Below, in pieces: positions 16,493-26,199 of a stretch of DNA of 64,000 bases (within the stretch, counting starts at the first letter, position 1; each line of letters starts with the position of its first letter). Position numbers and translations under genes: made by a program. The notes beneath the pieces were generated by a model, which had not been told where the DNA came from, ran no database searches, and saw only the letters and a list, made by a program, of their open reading frames with translations. The stretch covers positions 2,356,001 to 2,420,000 of the forward strand of contig NZ_JAHZIL010000003.1 in NCBI RefSeq assembly GCF_019443085.1. Direction: 5' to 3'. Source of the DNA: Marinobacter sp. F4218 (GTDB taxonomy: Bacteria > Pseudomonadota > Gammaproteobacteria > Pseudomonadales > Oleiphilaceae).

Positions 16493-17554
16493 ATGAAAGC
16501 CCCAGGCTCCACCGGCACCTTGCCGGTCATGCGTGCCCATTACGCGGATATACTGTGCCAGCTCGCAGAAGACAAGGGTGTTTCACGGCAGGCCCTGCTT
16601 GCGGCGGCCGGGATTCGTCCGTCGATGCTGGGGCATCCGGAGAATTTCATCACGGTGGATCAGTTCACCGCATTGTGTCGCGAATCGCTGGACCGTTGCG
16701 GCGATGACACGCTCGGCCTGGAATTCGGTAACCGTCTGAAATTCACCACCCATGGCTCCCTGGCCCAGGCCGCTATCAGTTGTGACAACCTAGAGCAGGC
16801 GCTCTCGGTGTTGATCAAGTATTTCCGGATCCGTTTCGCCTACATGAACCTGTGTTTCTTTACCGAAGCGGACGAAGCAGTGTTGCAGCTTGAGCTTGGA
16901 CACGAATTTGCAGACCTTTACCGGTTCAATATTGAAGTGGTGATGGCCTCCCTCATGGACGTCAATCTCCTGCTGTTCGGCCAGCGATTGATTGAAGGGG
17001 GGCGTTGTCTGCTGGACTTTGCCGAGCCGGCAGACAGTTCGGTATACCGGAGCCTGTTCGGACAACGGTTGGAATTCGGTTGTGGCGTCAATCAGCTGCG
17101 TTTTCAGCGGCGGTTCCTCGACTTGCCGATGTCTCTGTCCAATCCGGTCACCCGGCGGGTGGCAGAGGCCCAGTGTGAACAGGAAATGCGCTCCATCGAG
17201 GCGGCCACCTCGGTGTCGGAAAGGGTGGAGCGTGCGCTGGAATCGGCCCGGGGCGGGCGGTTGCCCGGTCTGGAGGAGATTGCGGGCCAGATGCACGTGT
17301 CGCCACGGACGTTGAGGCGCCAGTTGGCGAGCGAAGGCTTGCGGTTTCAGCAGTTACAGGATCGACTGCGCCATCGGCGGGCGCTGGAACTTTTGGGTCG
17401 CAAAGAACTGGGTATCGATGCCATTGCCGAAACGCTCGGTTACAGCGATCCCTCCAATTTCAGCCGGGCGTTCCGGAAGTGGCAGGGCGTTTCCCCCGGC
17501 ATCTGGCGGAGCAACCCGGACGGCCAGGTCGGCGACGATCACTCTTCCAGGTAG
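16493..17554 (+). CDS. AraC family transcriptional regulator (OruR/ArgR-like)
   Basis: A 353-aa regulator whose N-terminal Arabinose_bd-type sensor region (about residues 15-205) is followed by a C-terminal AraC DNA-binding domain. Its motifs include LEEIAGQMHVSPRTLRRQLASEG and the final AETLGYSDPSNFSRAFRKWQGVSPGIWR. The frame is open back to 16259, but the ATG at 16493 gives the usual N terminus and lies past a plausible CCGGAG ribosome site. It is divergent from rpoE-chrR. Its last 16 bases overlap the end of convergent speA. Many relatives control amino-acid or fatty-acid catabolism. The target here is not evident. Confidence 0.85.
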   Translation: MKAPGSTGTLPVMRAHYADILCQLAEDKGVSRQALLAAAGIRPSMLGHPENFITVDQFTALCRESLDRCGDDTLGLEFGNRLKFTTHGSLAQAAISCDNLEQALSVLIKYFRIRFAYMNLCFFTEADEAVLQLELGHEFADLYRFNIEVVMASLMDVNLLLFGQRLIEGGRCLLDFAEPADSSVYRSLFGQRLEFGCGVNQLRFQRRFLDLPMSLSNPVTRRVAEAQCEQEMRSIEAATSVSERVERALESARGGRLPGLEEIAGQMHVSPRTLRRQLASEGLRFQQLQDRLRHRRALELLGRKELGIDAIAETLGYSDPSNFSRAFRKWQGVSPGIWRSNPDGQVGDDHSSR

Positions 17555-19449
17555 GTGTACCCTTCCAGACCCGCCGCCAGTTCGGCAAGCAATGCCGTCT
17601 GGTTTTGTTCCGACAGGTCACTGGCGCGGAACTTGTGCCGATACGCCTGCAGCAGGGAGTCGGGCTCGAAGTTCACATAGCGAAGCACCTTGGCAACGGT
17701 GTCGCCGTTGATTGGCTTGCCGATTTCGAAGCCGCCGTCCGAGCCCATTCGTACGTCCACCGAGTGGGTGTCGCCGAACAGGTTGTGCATATCGCCGAGA
17801 ATTTCCTGATAGGCGCCAGTCATGAAGAACCCCATCAGCAATGGCTCCCCGGGCCGGTCCTCCGGGAGCGGCAGGGTGGTTTCGGTGCCCTGGCCGTCAA
17901 CGTACTGGTCGATACGGCCGTCCGAGTCGCAGGTGATGTCCTGAATGACGGCGCGGCGATTGAGCGGTCGGTTAAGACCGTTAATGGGCATGACCGGGAA
18001 GATCTGGTCAATACCCCAGACGTCGGGCAGCGACTGGAACAGGGAGAAATTCACGAACAGTTTTTCAGCAAGTTTCTCGTTCAGTTCGTCAATGATCTCC
18101 CGATGCGCCCGGTTGGCGGTATCCAGTTGGCTGCAGAGCATGCGGCAGCAACGGGTGTAGAGGGTTTCAGCGTCGGCTCGCTCTCGCAGGGACAGCAGGC
18201 CGTGGGCGAACTGGGCGTGAACGTCGGCCATGGCGTGCATTACGTCGTGATAGATCTCCGCCAGCGACCGGGGCGTGTCGGCATCCTCAAGGCTTTGCAA
18301 GTCCCGCCACAGGTCATGCAGCGGGCCTGAGGCTTCGGCAGCGGGAGGCTTCGGGTCGCGATTGTCCGGTACTTCCCGGTCTATCACGTTGGTCACCAGC
18401 ACCGAGTGGTGCGCGGTCAGGGCGCGGCCGGACTCGCTGATCAGGTCCGGATGCGGCAGGCCGTGCCGGTCGCACTCCGCCTGCAGCACATGAATGACGT
18501 TGTAGGCGTATTCGTGCACGCTGTAATTCATCGAGCAACTGCTGCGGGAGCGGGTGCCTTCGTAATCCACGCCCAGGCCACCTCCGATGTCGACGGTGCC
18601 GATGGGCGCCCCCATTTGCCGCAATTCACTGTAGAAGCGGGCACATTCCCGCAAGCCGGTCTGGATGTCCCGGATGTTCGCGATCTGGGAGCCAAGGTGG
18701 AAGTGCAACAGCTGCAGGGTGTCCAGCGCGTCGGCGTCACGCAGTGTGTTGACCACATCCAGAACCTGGCTTGCCGACAGGCCGAACTTGGATTTTTCGC
18801 CACCGGTGTTCTGCCAGTTGCCTTTGCCGATGGTGGCAAGCCGGGCGCGGACCCCGATCAGGGGGGAAACGTCCAGGTCCCTGGCTTCCTTGAGAATCAG
18901 TGGCAGCTCTGACTGCTTTTCCACCACGATGAACACCCGGTGGCCCAGTTTCTGGCCGATCAGCGCCAGGCGGATGTATTCCCGGTCCTTGTAGCCATTG
19001 CAGACGATCACCGAGCCTGGCTGGCGGGACATGGCCAGCACTGCCATGAGCTCGGGCTTGCTGCCCGCCTCCAGTCCGATCTGGCCCTTGCTGGCGGCCG
19101 GCTCGGCGGACACCAGTTCCTCGACCACCCGGTGCTGCTGGTTCACCTTGATCGGGTAGACCGCTGTGTACCGGCCCTGGAAGTCCTGGTCTGCGGCAAC
19201 CCGATTGAAAGCGTCACACAGCTTGTTGACCCGATCATGGAGGATGTCGGTAAAACGTATGAGCACAGGCAGCTGAACGCCGGAATCCGACAGCGAGCGT
19301 GTCAGTTCCGGCAGGTTGATACGCGCCGGGCTGCGACCGCGGTCCGGGCGAATCAGGACTTCGCCTTCCTCGTTCACGCCGATGTAACCATCGCTCCAAT
19401 GGGCGATATTGTAGACCTTGTGAGCAGCGGTGCCGCTGGATTCACTCAT
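17539..19449 (-). CDS. speA: Biosynthetic arginine decarboxylase
   Basis: A 636-aa PLP enzyme converting arginine to agmatine, the first step to putrescine. The PLP-lysine motif YPIKVNQQHRVVEEL is near residue 97, the barrel-sheet glycine loop DIGGGLGVDYEGTRS is near 290, and the C-terminal beta domain includes DITCDSDGRID. Length is as in E. coli SpeA (658 aa). It is divergent from speE with 211 bases between. Converting agmatine to putrescine (speB or aguA/aguB) and making decarboxylated SAM (speD) would need genes outside the window. Confidence 0.95.
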   Translation of the reverse strand: MSESSGTAAHKVYNIAHWSDGYIGVNEEGEVLIRPDRGRSPARINLPELTRSLSDSGVQLPVLIRFTDILHDRVNKLCDAFNRVAADQDFQGRYTAVYPIKVNQQHRVVEELVSAEPAASKGQIGLEAGSKPELMAVLAMSRQPGSVIVCNGYKDREYIRLALIGQKLGHRVFIVVEKQSELPLILKEARDLDVSPLIGVRARLATIGKGNWQNTGGEKSKFGLSASQVLDVVNTLRDADALDTLQLLHFHLGSQIANIRDIQTGLRECARFYSELRQMGAPIGTVDIGGGLGVDYEGTRSRSSCSMNYSVHEYAYNVIHVLQAECDRHGLPHPDLISESGRALTAHHSVLVTNVIDREVPDNRDPKPPAAEASGPLHDLWRDLQSLEDADTPRSLAEIYHDVMHAMADVHAQFAHGLLSLRERADAETLYTRCCRMLCSQLDTANRAHREIIDELNEKLAEKLFVNFSLFQSLPDVWGIDQIFPVMPINGLNRPLNRRAVIQDITCDSDGRIDQYVDGQGTETTLPLPEDRPGEPLLMGFFMTGAYQEILGDMHNLFGDTHSVDVRMGSDGGFEIGKPINGDTVAKVLRYVNFEPDSLLQAYRHKFRASDLSEQNQTALLAELAAGLEGYTYLEE

Positions 19450-19588
19450 GCTTGCTATCCTGTCAGAAAACCGGGGCCGTCCGGGTACAGGTAACCGAGG
19501 CCGTTGTTAGGTCGCATTGTATGGATTCCGCACGCAGGCTAAAAGAACCGGGTGTGGAAAATACGTGGCGTATCCCGTTGATTAAAGC

Positions 19589-19617
19589 TTTAGCTGCCCG
19601 GGTGGCATCCCTACAAT
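19589..19617 (+). promoter_or_regulatory. Possible sigma-70 promoter of speE
   Basis: TTTAGC and TACAAT spaced 17 bases, about 44 bases before the start. The -10 is strong (5 of 6), the -35 weak. Confidence 0.35.
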
Positions 19618-19660
19618 ACGCCTTTTGACCCCGCTTACGGACCACAGCAGGAGAAACATG

Positions 19661-20542
19661 ATGACGGCATTGAACGAAGGCTGGTTTACCGAGGTGTTTC
19701 AGGATCAGGGAACCGCCTTTTCCCTGCAGGTGAAGAAGAAACTGCATGAAGAGCAGACCCCGTTCCAGAAACTGGAAATCTATGAAACCGAGACCTTCGG
19801 CAATCTTATGGTACTGGATGGCTGTGTGATGCTCACCAGCCGGGACAACTTCCTGTATCACGAGATGATGACCCATCCGGCCCTGTTCACGCATAAAGAC
19901 CCGAAAAAAGTGGTGATTGTCGGTGGTGGTGACTGCGGCACCCTGAGGGAAGTGCTCAAACACCCCGGGGTGGAAGAAGCCTGGCAGGTGGAGATCGACG
20001 AGCGGGTGACCCGCATGTCCGAGAAGTACTTTCCGGAGCTGTGCGAATCCAACGGAGATCCTCGAGCCAACTTCTTTTTCGGCGACGGAATCCAGTGGAT
20101 CCGCGATATCGAGCCGAACAGCCTGGATCTCATTATCATCGACAGCACCGATCCGGTGGGCCCGGCTGAAGGCCTGTTTGCGCTCGACTTCTATCGCGAC
20201 GCGATGCTGGCCCTGCGTGACGGCGGCCTGATCGTGCAGCAGAGCGAATCGCCCCTGCTGCACACCAACACCATCATCAAGTCGATCCACGAGGATATGC
20301 GCAAGGCCGGCTTTGACCATGTCCAGACCCTGCCGTTCCCGCAACCGGTGTACCCGACCGGCTGGTGGAGTTGTACCATGGCCGGAAAAGACAAACCGGT
20401 CCGCTACTTCCGAGAGGAGGACGCCGACAACCGTCCGTTCGTGACGCGTTATTACAACGCCGGCGTTCATAACGGAGCCCTGGCCATGCCCCAGTTCATG
20501 CTGGATGCCCTGGAGGATCCCGTTCTACCCGGTGAAGCCTGA
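19661..20542 (+). CDS. speE: Polyamine aminopropyltransferase (spermidine synthase)
   Basis: A 293-aa class I methyltransferase-like fold that moves the aminopropyl group of decarboxylated SAM to putrescine. Diagnostic stretches are the nucleotide loop VVIVGGGDCGTLREVLKH near residues 83-100 with the acidic EIDERV after it, and the catalytic region IIIDSTDPVGPAEGLF near 155-170. Two adjacent ATGs occur. The second (19661) is seven bases from AGGAG and is preferred over 19658. It is divergent from speA, so the two polyamine genes share a control region. Specificity for spermidine rather than another polyamine is inferred from the family. Confidence 0.94.
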   Translation: MTALNEGWFTEVFQDQGTAFSLQVKKKLHEEQTPFQKLEIYETETFGNLMVLDGCVMLTSRDNFLYHEMMTHPALFTHKDPKKVVIVGGGDCGTLREVLKHPGVEEAWQVEIDERVTRMSEKYFPELCESNGDPRANFFFGDGIQWIRDIEPNSLDLIIIDSTDPVGPAEGLFALDFYRDAMLALRDGGLIVQQSESPLLHTNTIIKSIHEDMRKAGFDHVQTLPFPQPVYPTGWWSCTMAGKDKPVRYFREEDADNRPFVTRYYNAGVHNGALAMPQFMLDALEDPVLPGEA

Positions 20543-20641
20543 AGCGCTCGTCGACTCGACAGCCTGACCAATTTGGCTACACTCAGGGGTGTGCTCAGAA
20601 AGTGAGTGGTGCCGTGGTTCGCTGTGCAGGAGATGTGGAAA

Positions 20642-20836
20642 ATGGATGTACGCAAGGGTGAGGCAGAACGTCACTGGTTTCGCAGTGATCGGTTCGAGTT
20701 GGTGAATGGACAATGGTATTTTCAGACCCGAGAGGGATCGCTCGAAGGTCCATTCGACAATATCAGGGAGGCACAGATGGAATTGCTGCTGTATCTGCGC
20801 CACTCCGACGATGTGCTATACAGCGGTACAGGCTGA
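20642..20836 (+). CDS. Small conserved hypothetical protein
   Basis: A 64-aa soluble acidic protein starting MDVRKGEAERHWFRSDRFE. The ATG at 20642 is nine bases from AGGAG. An in-frame ATG at 20633 abuts the same site and is unlikely. The sequence has the pattern WYFQTREGSLEGPFDNIREAQMEL, in which an aromatic-rich beta hairpin precedes a helix, like small proteins common in marine gammaproteobacteria (I think DUF6316, not certain). No function is known to me. It lies between speE and a strong terminator. Confidence 0.7.
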   Translation: MDVRKGEAERHWFRSDRFELVNGQWYFQTREGSLEGPFDNIREAQMELLLYLRHSDDVLYSGTG

Positions 20837-20855
20837 AAACGCGCAACCAAGAAAC

Positions 20856-20887
20856 AAAAAAGGGCGCCCCGAGGGGCGCCCTTTTTG
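20856..20887. terminator. Strong bidirectional terminator between the small gene and amtB
   Basis: Nine-base perfect stem GGGCGCCCC/GGGGCGCCC with a GA loop, A6 on the left, T5 on the right. It serves the rightward small gene and the leftward amtB. Confidence 0.9.
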
Positions 20888-20903
20888 ATCCTGTCAGCTG
20901 GGA

Positions 20904-22187
20904 TTACGGCTTGGTGCTGACAAACTCCGGGTAGGCTTCCATACCACACTCGGACAGATCCACACCTTCGTACTCGTCTTCTTCGGAGACCCTGATGCCC
21001 ATGATGGCTTTCAGGATGCCCCAGACGATGAGGCTGGTACCGAAGACCCAGACGAAGATGGTGAGCATGCCCACGAGCTGACCCATGAAGGTCGCGTCTG
21101 CGTCGGACAGCAGAACTGCGAAGATGCCCCAGATACCGACCACACCGTGGACGGAGATGGCACCGACCGGATCGTCGATACGCAGCTTGTCGAGGGTGAC
21201 GATGGAGAAGACCACGATCACACCACCAACGGCACCGATGATGGTGGCCAGCAGCGGAGACGGATCAGCCGGCTCAGCGGTGATCGCTACGAGACCAGCC
21301 AGGGCGCCGTTCAGGGCCATGGTCAGGTCAGCCTTGCCGAACATGATGCGTGCCACGATCAGCGCGCCGATCAGACCGCCCGCTGCGGCAGCGTTGGTGT
21401 TCAGGAACACGTTCGCAACTTCGTTGGCGACGCCGATACCACCCAGTTTCAGGGTAGAGCCACCGTTAAAGCCGAACCAGCCCATCCACAGGATGAAGGT
21501 ACCAAGCGTTGCCAGTGGCAGGTTGGCGCCCGGGAAGGCCTTGATCTGGCCGTTCGCGCCGTACTTGCCCTTACGAGCGCCCAGCAGCAGGACGCCAGCC
21601 AGAGCGGCAGCTGCACCAGCCATGTGAACGATACCGGAACCGGCATAGTCGCTGTAGCTCAGCTCGTAGATACCGAATACGGAATCACCGTTCCAGGTCC
21701 AGGAACCCTGCATCGGGTAGATCACGCCACACATGACAACGGCGAAGGCCAGGAAGGCCCACAGCTTCATGCGCTCGGCGACCGCACCGGAAACGATGGA
21801 CATGGCAGTGGCAACGAAGACCACCTGGAAGAAGAAGTCGGAAGCACCGCTGTACTCACCCATGTCGCCAAAGCCCGCTTCGGTCGAAGCAGCCAGAACG
21901 CCGGCTACTGCCGCGTCGTCCATTTCAGCAACGGTGGTGATGCCGCTCAGGAAGATACCGCCGCCGTACATGATGTCGTAGCCGCAGATCAGGTACATAG
22001 TGCAGGCAACGGCGAACAGGGCGATGTTTTTGGTCAGGATTTCAGTGGTGTTTTTCGCACGCACCAGACCCGCTTCCAGCATTGCGAAACCCGCGGCCAT
22101 CCACATGACCAGGGCACCGCACACCAGGAAGTAGAAGGTGTCCATTGCGTACTGCAGTTCAAAGATATGATTAAGATTGCTTTCCAT
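20904..22187 (-). CDS. amtB: Ammonium transporter AmtB
   Basis: A 427-aa inner-membrane channel with about 11 membrane helices. The twin pore histidines fall in YAGSGIVHMAGAAAALAGVLLLG (about residue 170) and SVHGVVGIWG (about 320). The phenylalanine gate region, NGGSTLKLGG and the RIDDPVGAISVHG stretch also match the family. The N terminus MESNLNHIFELQYAMDTFYF lacks a clear cleaved signal, though some family members have one. It conducts ammonia/ammonium. Inhibition by the PII protein encoded just upstream is the known arrangement. It is the second gene of the glnK-amtB unit with a 72-base gap. Confidence 0.95.
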   Translation of the reverse strand: MESNLNHIFELQYAMDTFYFLVCGALVMWMAAGFAMLEAGLVRAKNTTEILTKNIALFAVACTMYLICGYDIMYGGGIFLSGITTVAEMDDAAVAGVLAASTEAGFGDMGEYSGASDFFFQVVFVATAMSIVSGAVAERMKLWAFLAFAVVMCGVIYPMQGSWTWNGDSVFGIYELSYSDYAGSGIVHMAGAAAALAGVLLLGARKGKYGANGQIKAFPGANLPLATLGTFILWMGWFGFNGGSTLKLGGIGVANEVANVFLNTNAAAAGGLIGALIVARIMFGKADLTMALNGALAGLVAITAEPADPSPLLATIIGAVGGVIVVFSIVTLDKLRIDDPVGAISVHGVVGIWGIFAVLLSDADATFMGQLVGMLTIFVWVFGTSLIVWGILKAIMGIRVSEEDEYEGVDLSECGMEAYPEFVSTKP

Positions 22188-22259
22188 GTGAAGCCCTCCG
22201 CACGAGGCTTTTCAGGTTATAAATTTTTTTGCGTTGGCTGTTCGTTTATTCGAGCTGGA

Positions 22260-22702
<443 letters not shown>

Positions 22703-22709
22703 GACCTGT

Positions 22710-22725
22710 AGCATCGTATGTGCCA
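22710..22725 (-). promoter_or_regulatory. Candidate sigma-54 promoter of glnK-amtB
   Basis: Leftward strand TGGCACATACGATGCT: GG at -24 and GC at -12 with the exact 12-base offset, perfect TGGCAC element and a partial TTGCA element. The predicted start is near 22699. Confidence 0.75.
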
Positions 22726-22789
22726 ACGCAAAAAAAACATTAAATAACAGTGCGTTACCTAATGTCTGTCCCAGTTTGGAGCAAAAGCG

Positions 22790-22807
22790 TGCACCAAAAA
22801 TGGGCGC
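22790..22807 (-). promoter_or_regulatory. Possible NtrC enhancer site
   Basis: TGCACC and GGGCGC half-sites around an A-rich centre, 65-80 bases upstream of the sigma-54 element. It resembles the NtrC consensus TGCAC/GTGCA, though one base longer and with an imperfect right half. Confidence 0.35.
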
Positions 22808-22980
22808 TGTACCCCGGAATGAGCCAAATTAGAGCGGGCTCTGTCGGAGCGTCGTCGGGCATTATACCGTCGACCGGATACAGTATGGCAGGGGCTGCGG
22901 TGTGATACACTCCCGCGAAGCGGTTACAGGCCCTGTCCTTTGGTCTGGATCGTCCATTATTTGAACCAGCGAGGTGATGC

Positions 22981-23235
22981 GTGAAAGGTCCGCAGGATTT
23001 TTTCTCCCAGTTGCAGGGCCAGTTTGGCCAGTTCGTTCCCGATATGGCCCGTGCTGCCCGGGAAGACTTTGAGGCTCAGGCGCGGGCCACCGTGATGGCC
23101 GTGCTGTCTCGCCTGGAACTGGTTACCCGGGAAGAGTTTGATGCCCAACAGGCCGTGTTGATGAAGACCCGTGAGAAGGTCGAGGCCCTTGAACGCCGGG
23201 TTACTGATCTCGAGCAGAAACTGCAGGACCAATAA
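22981..23235 (+). CDS. ubiK: Ubiquinone biosynthesis accessory factor UbiK (BMFP family)
   Basis: An 84-aa helical protein starting at GTG (22981) with a GAGG-type site before it. The first half (QDFFSQLQGQFGQFVPDMARAAREDFEAQARATV) is amphipathic. The second half, with the heptad pattern VEALERRVTDLEQKL, forms the trimeric coiled coil of the BMFP/YqiC family. UbiK works with UbiJ to assemble or supply the aerobic ubiquinone enzymes at the membrane. It stands alone between glnK (divergent) and comM. The 380-base space before it holds the glnK control sites and a possible extended -10 (TGTGATACACT, ending near 22909). Confidence 0.88.
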   Translation: MKGPQDFFSQLQGQFGQFVPDMARAAREDFEAQARATVMAVLSRLELVTREEFDAQQAVLMKTREKVEALERRVTDLEQKLQDQ

Positions 23236-23305
23236 CCTGTAGTGGGCCGGCAGGATGCCGCGCCCGACTATCTCACCTGCTGCCAACAGACCATGGAAGG
23301 TTGTC

Positions 23306-24838
23306 ATGCTTGCTATTGTTCATTCCCGCGCCAGTATTGGCGTATCCGCTCCCGCGGTGACCGTCGAAGTCCATCTCTCGGGTGGCCTGCCCGCACTCTC
23401 CATCGTCGGTCTGCCGGAAACCGGTGTCAGGGAAAGCAAGGACCGGGTTCGCAGTGCCCTGCTCAATGCCGGTTTTGAGTTTCCTGCCCGTCGGATCACC
23501 ATCAATCTGGCGCCCGCCGACCTGCCTAAAGAGGGTGGTCGATTCGATTTGCCCATTGCGCTTGGCATTCTGACCGCCTCTGGCCAGCTTCCTCCCGACA
23601 GCCTCAGTACGCTGGAATTTGTCGGAGAATTGTCCCTTGATGGTGCACTCCGTCCTCTGAAAGGCATTCTTCCCGCAGTGCTCGCAGCCCGCGGCGATGG
23701 TCGTGTTCTGCTGGTGCCCCAGGCCAACGCCGAGGAAGCCGCACTGGCCAGCCAGGAGGATGTTCTGGCGGCGGGGCACCTACTGACCGTGTGTGAGCAT
23801 CTCTCAGCCCGCGCAAGACTGATCCCGATTGGGAGGGCATCAGCGCGGCTCAATTCGGCGGGGGCCGGGGACGTGCCGGACCTGTCCGATGTTCGCGGCC
23901 AGGCCGTTCCCCGGCGAGCCCTGGAAGTGGCCGCGGCCGGAAACCACAATCTGCTGTTCTTCGGGCCGCCCGGCACCGGCAAGAGCATGCTGGCCAGTCG
24001 CCTGCCGGGGATTCTGCCGGCCCTGAGCGATGAAGCCGCCATGGAGGTCGCCAGTGTGCATTCGGTTGCGGGCCTGGTGTCAGGGACCGAAGGATGGCGC
24101 AGGCCTCCGTTTCGCGCGCCCCACCATACCGCGTCCGCCGTGGCGATGGTTGGTGGTGGCAGCAGTCCCCGGCCAGGGGAGATCTCCCTCGCCCATCGCG
24201 GCGTACTTTTCCTCGACGAGTTACCGGAGTTCGAACGCCGGGTGCTTGAGGTGCTGCGAGAACCCATGGAAACCGGGGAAATTGCCATCAGCCGGGCGGC
24301 ACGGCAGGTTCGTTTCCCCGCCTCTTTCCAGGTGGTGGGAGCGATGAACCCTTGCCCGTGCGGATTCAGCGGGCACCCCACTGTTGAGTGCCAGTGCACA
24401 CCTCAGCAGGTTCTGCGCTACCGATCGAAAATTTCCGGACCGCTTCTGGACCGGTTCGATTTACACGTCGAGGTGCCGGTTCAGAGCGGCGATCTCCTGA
24501 TGCGACCGGGCGGGGAGGGGGAATCCAGTGCGGTGATTGTCGCCCGGGTTGCTGAGGCTCGATCGCGTCAGGCTGCCCGCGGGCATCTGAATTCGGCTTT
24601 GTCAGGCCGGGTTCTGCACGAGGCCTGTCGGCTGGATGGGCCGGGTGAGCGCCTGTTGTCTGGCGCGATGGAGAAGCTGGGGCTTTCGGCGCGAGCGCTG
24701 CACCGCATTCTCAGGGTGGCCCGGACCCTCGCGGACCTTGAAGGTTGTGACGCGCTGGCCCAGGCGCATCTCGTCGAAGCGCTGGGGTATCGCCAGCTTG
24801 ACCGCCGGCAGGGGCAGAACTCGCTGGTGTCCTCTTGA
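23306..24838 (+). CDS. comM: YifB/ComM family AAA+ ATPase (Mg chelatase-like helicase)
   Basis: A 510-aa protein with the N-terminal ChlI domain (about residues 1-165), the AAA+ core with Walker A GPPGTGKS at 220-227, Walker B GVLFLDELPEF near 300, and the family-specific cysteine motif MNPCPCGFSGHP near 350, then a C-terminal helicase-associated domain. ComM is a hexameric DNA helicase that promotes branch migration during natural transformation. The frame is open to 23255, but the ATG at 23306 gives the standard N terminus MLAIVHSRASIGV. Its presence next to pilT/pilU elsewhere in the window hints at transformation competence but does not prove it. Confidence 0.93.
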   Translation: MLAIVHSRASIGVSAPAVTVEVHLSGGLPALSIVGLPETGVRESKDRVRSALLNAGFEFPARRITINLAPADLPKEGGRFDLPIALGILTASGQLPPDSLSTLEFVGELSLDGALRPLKGILPAVLAARGDGRVLLVPQANAEEAALASQEDVLAAGHLLTVCEHLSARARLIPIGRASARLNSAGAGDVPDLSDVRGQAVPRRALEVAAAGNHNLLFFGPPGTGKSMLASRLPGILPALSDEAAMEVASVHSVAGLVSGTEGWRRPPFRAPHHTASAVAMVGGGSSPRPGEISLAHRGVLFLDELPEFERRVLEVLREPMETGEIAISRAARQVRFPASFQVVGAMNPCPCGFSGHPTVECQCTPQQVLRYRSKISGPLLDRFDLHVEVPVQSGDLLMRPGGEGESSAVIVARVAEARSRQAARGHLNSALSGRVLHEACRLDGPGERLLSGAMEKLGLSARALHRILRVARTLADLEGCDALAQAHLVEALGYRQLDRRQGQNSLVSS

Positions 24839-24911
24839 GTCCGTTGTCTCTGGTAAACTGTCGCCAACAATCCGTTTAATCAGACCCGCAATTCGCGGTT
24901 GAGGATTTCAG

Positions 24912-25646
24912 ATGACCGACCAGAATGACCCACAAGAGCCGAAAGACGCGGTCGCCGATTCGCCGATCACAATGCGTCGAGGGGTGCGCAGCTTTGTCCT
25001 GCGCCAGGGCCGGATGACCGAGGGCCAGAAGAAAGCGTATGAGCGCAGCTGGCCTAAATACGGCCTGACCCGAGAGGATGGCATGATCGATCCGCGTCAG
25101 GTGTTCGGGCGTGATGCCATGCTCAATCTGGAGATCGGGTTTGGCATGGGCAAGTCCCTGGCCGATATGGCCGAGGCTGCGCCTGAGCAGGATTTCATCG
25201 GCGTCGAGGTTCACCTACCCGGGGTAGGTGCGCTGCTGAAGGAAGTGGAAGATCGAGGTCTGGAGAATGTCCGGATTTACAACATTGACGCCAATGACGT
25301 CATCGATCTGTATTTGCCGGATGCCTGTCTTGATCGGGTCATGGTGTTTTTCCCGGACCCCTGGCACAAGAAAAAGCACCACAAGCGCCGGCTGATCCAG
25401 CCGGAGTTTGTTCAGCGGCTTCGTCACAAGTTGCGGGTGGGTGGCATTCTGCACCTGGCGACGGACTGGGAGAACTACTCCGAGCACATGATGGAGGTGA
25501 TGAGCGAGTCGGAAGGCTTTGCCAATACCCAGGCCGTGGGTGAGTTTTCACCGCGGCCAGACGATCGCCCGATCACCAAGTTCGAGAAACGCGGGGAAGG
25601 ACTCGGACACGGGGTACGGGACCTGCTGTTCTATCGCACCAACTGA
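24912..25646 (+). CDS. trmB: tRNA (guanine-N7-)-methyltransferase
   Basis: A 244-aa SAM-dependent enzyme modifying G46 in tRNA. The SAM loop [15 protein letters not shown] starts near residue 74, the acidic EVHLPGVG follows, and the catalytic [19 protein letters not shown] block is near 145-160. The C terminus [19 protein letters not shown] matches the family TKFE(R/K)RG signature. The first 30 residues are charged and variable, as in other gammaproteobacterial TrmB. The ATG at 24912 follows GAGGATTTC. Confidence 0.95.
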   Translation: MTDQNDPQEPKDAVADSPITMRRGVRSFVLRQGRMTEGQKKAYERSWPKYGLTREDGMIDPRQVFGRDAMLNLEIGFGMGKSLADMAEAAPEQDFIGVEVHLPGVGALLKEVEDRGLENVRIYNIDANDVIDLYLPDACLDRVMVFFPDPWHKKKHHKRRLIQPEFVQRLRHKLRVGGILHLATDWENYSEHMMEVMSESEGFANTQAVGEFSPRPDDRPITKFEKRGEGLGHGVRDLLFYRTN

Positions 25647-25665
25647 CCGGTGAGGGGTTACTCCG

Positions 25666-26199
25666 TCATCCGTGGGCCAGCGGATGGCGGCGGGCGGCCC
25701 GGATAATCACCAGGCCGGCGATCCCGAGGGTAAGGCCGGTGAACTTGACCAGCGCACAGATCGTAGCGGACAGGCTGATCACGTCGGTGGGCGGGTTGAA
25801 ATTGTTCAGCAGGAGAATGTTTTCGGTGGCATCGCTCAGTCCGGCAGCCAGAAACAGGGCGCGGATCCAACGAGCGACCATGCGTTCGCGGACGCCGGGG
25901 CGGTCTCGCATCAAGTGCCGGGTGAGCTGAACGAGCGCAAGGACGTAGGCGGGGATAAACAGAAAATCCAGCCACAGTGACATCTGTGCCCAGACCACAC
26001 CTTCCGGCCGCCAGCTGCGAACAATCGCATGGGCCTGCTCAGCCGTGCCGGCCATCTGGAAGCTGACAATGCCCTGGGGAGCGGAACCGGTCTGCAGGGG
26101 TTGATTGACCAACAACAGGGTGCCAAGCAACACCAGCACCGCAATCAGGGATGCCTTCAGTCCTCTCGGCAGTGCTGCAAGTTCTTTTGCCCAGTCCAT
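25666..26199 (-). CDS. Hypothetical integral membrane protein
   Basis: This 177-aa protein has four to five hydrophobic segments: LKASLIAVLVLLGTLLLVN near residue 15, SLWLDFLFIPAYVLALVQLT near 75, IRALFLAAGLSDATENILLL near 110, and DVISLSATICALVKFTGLTLGIAGLVII near 140-165. I do not recognise the family, which reads like small uncharacterised inner-membrane proteins of marine gammaproteobacteria. Its ATG overlaps the hemW stop (26199), so it is the last gene of the leftward metX-to-hemW run and is translationally coupled to hemW. No enzymatic motif is visible. Confidence 0.7.
   Translation of the reverse strand: MDWAKELAALPRGLKASLIAVLVLLGTLLLVNQPLQTGSAPQGIVSFQMAGTAEQAHAIVRSWRPEGVVWAQMSLWLDFLFIPAYVLALVQLTRHLMRDRPGVRERMVARWIRALFLAAGLSDATENILLLNNFNPPTDVISLSATICALVKFTGLTLGIAGLVIIRAARRHPLAHG

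Noticed and set aside
23320..24399. 359-codon Arg/Pro/Ser-rich antisense frame in comM
   Set aside because: Composition of a shadow frame, with Walker motifs only in the comM direction.
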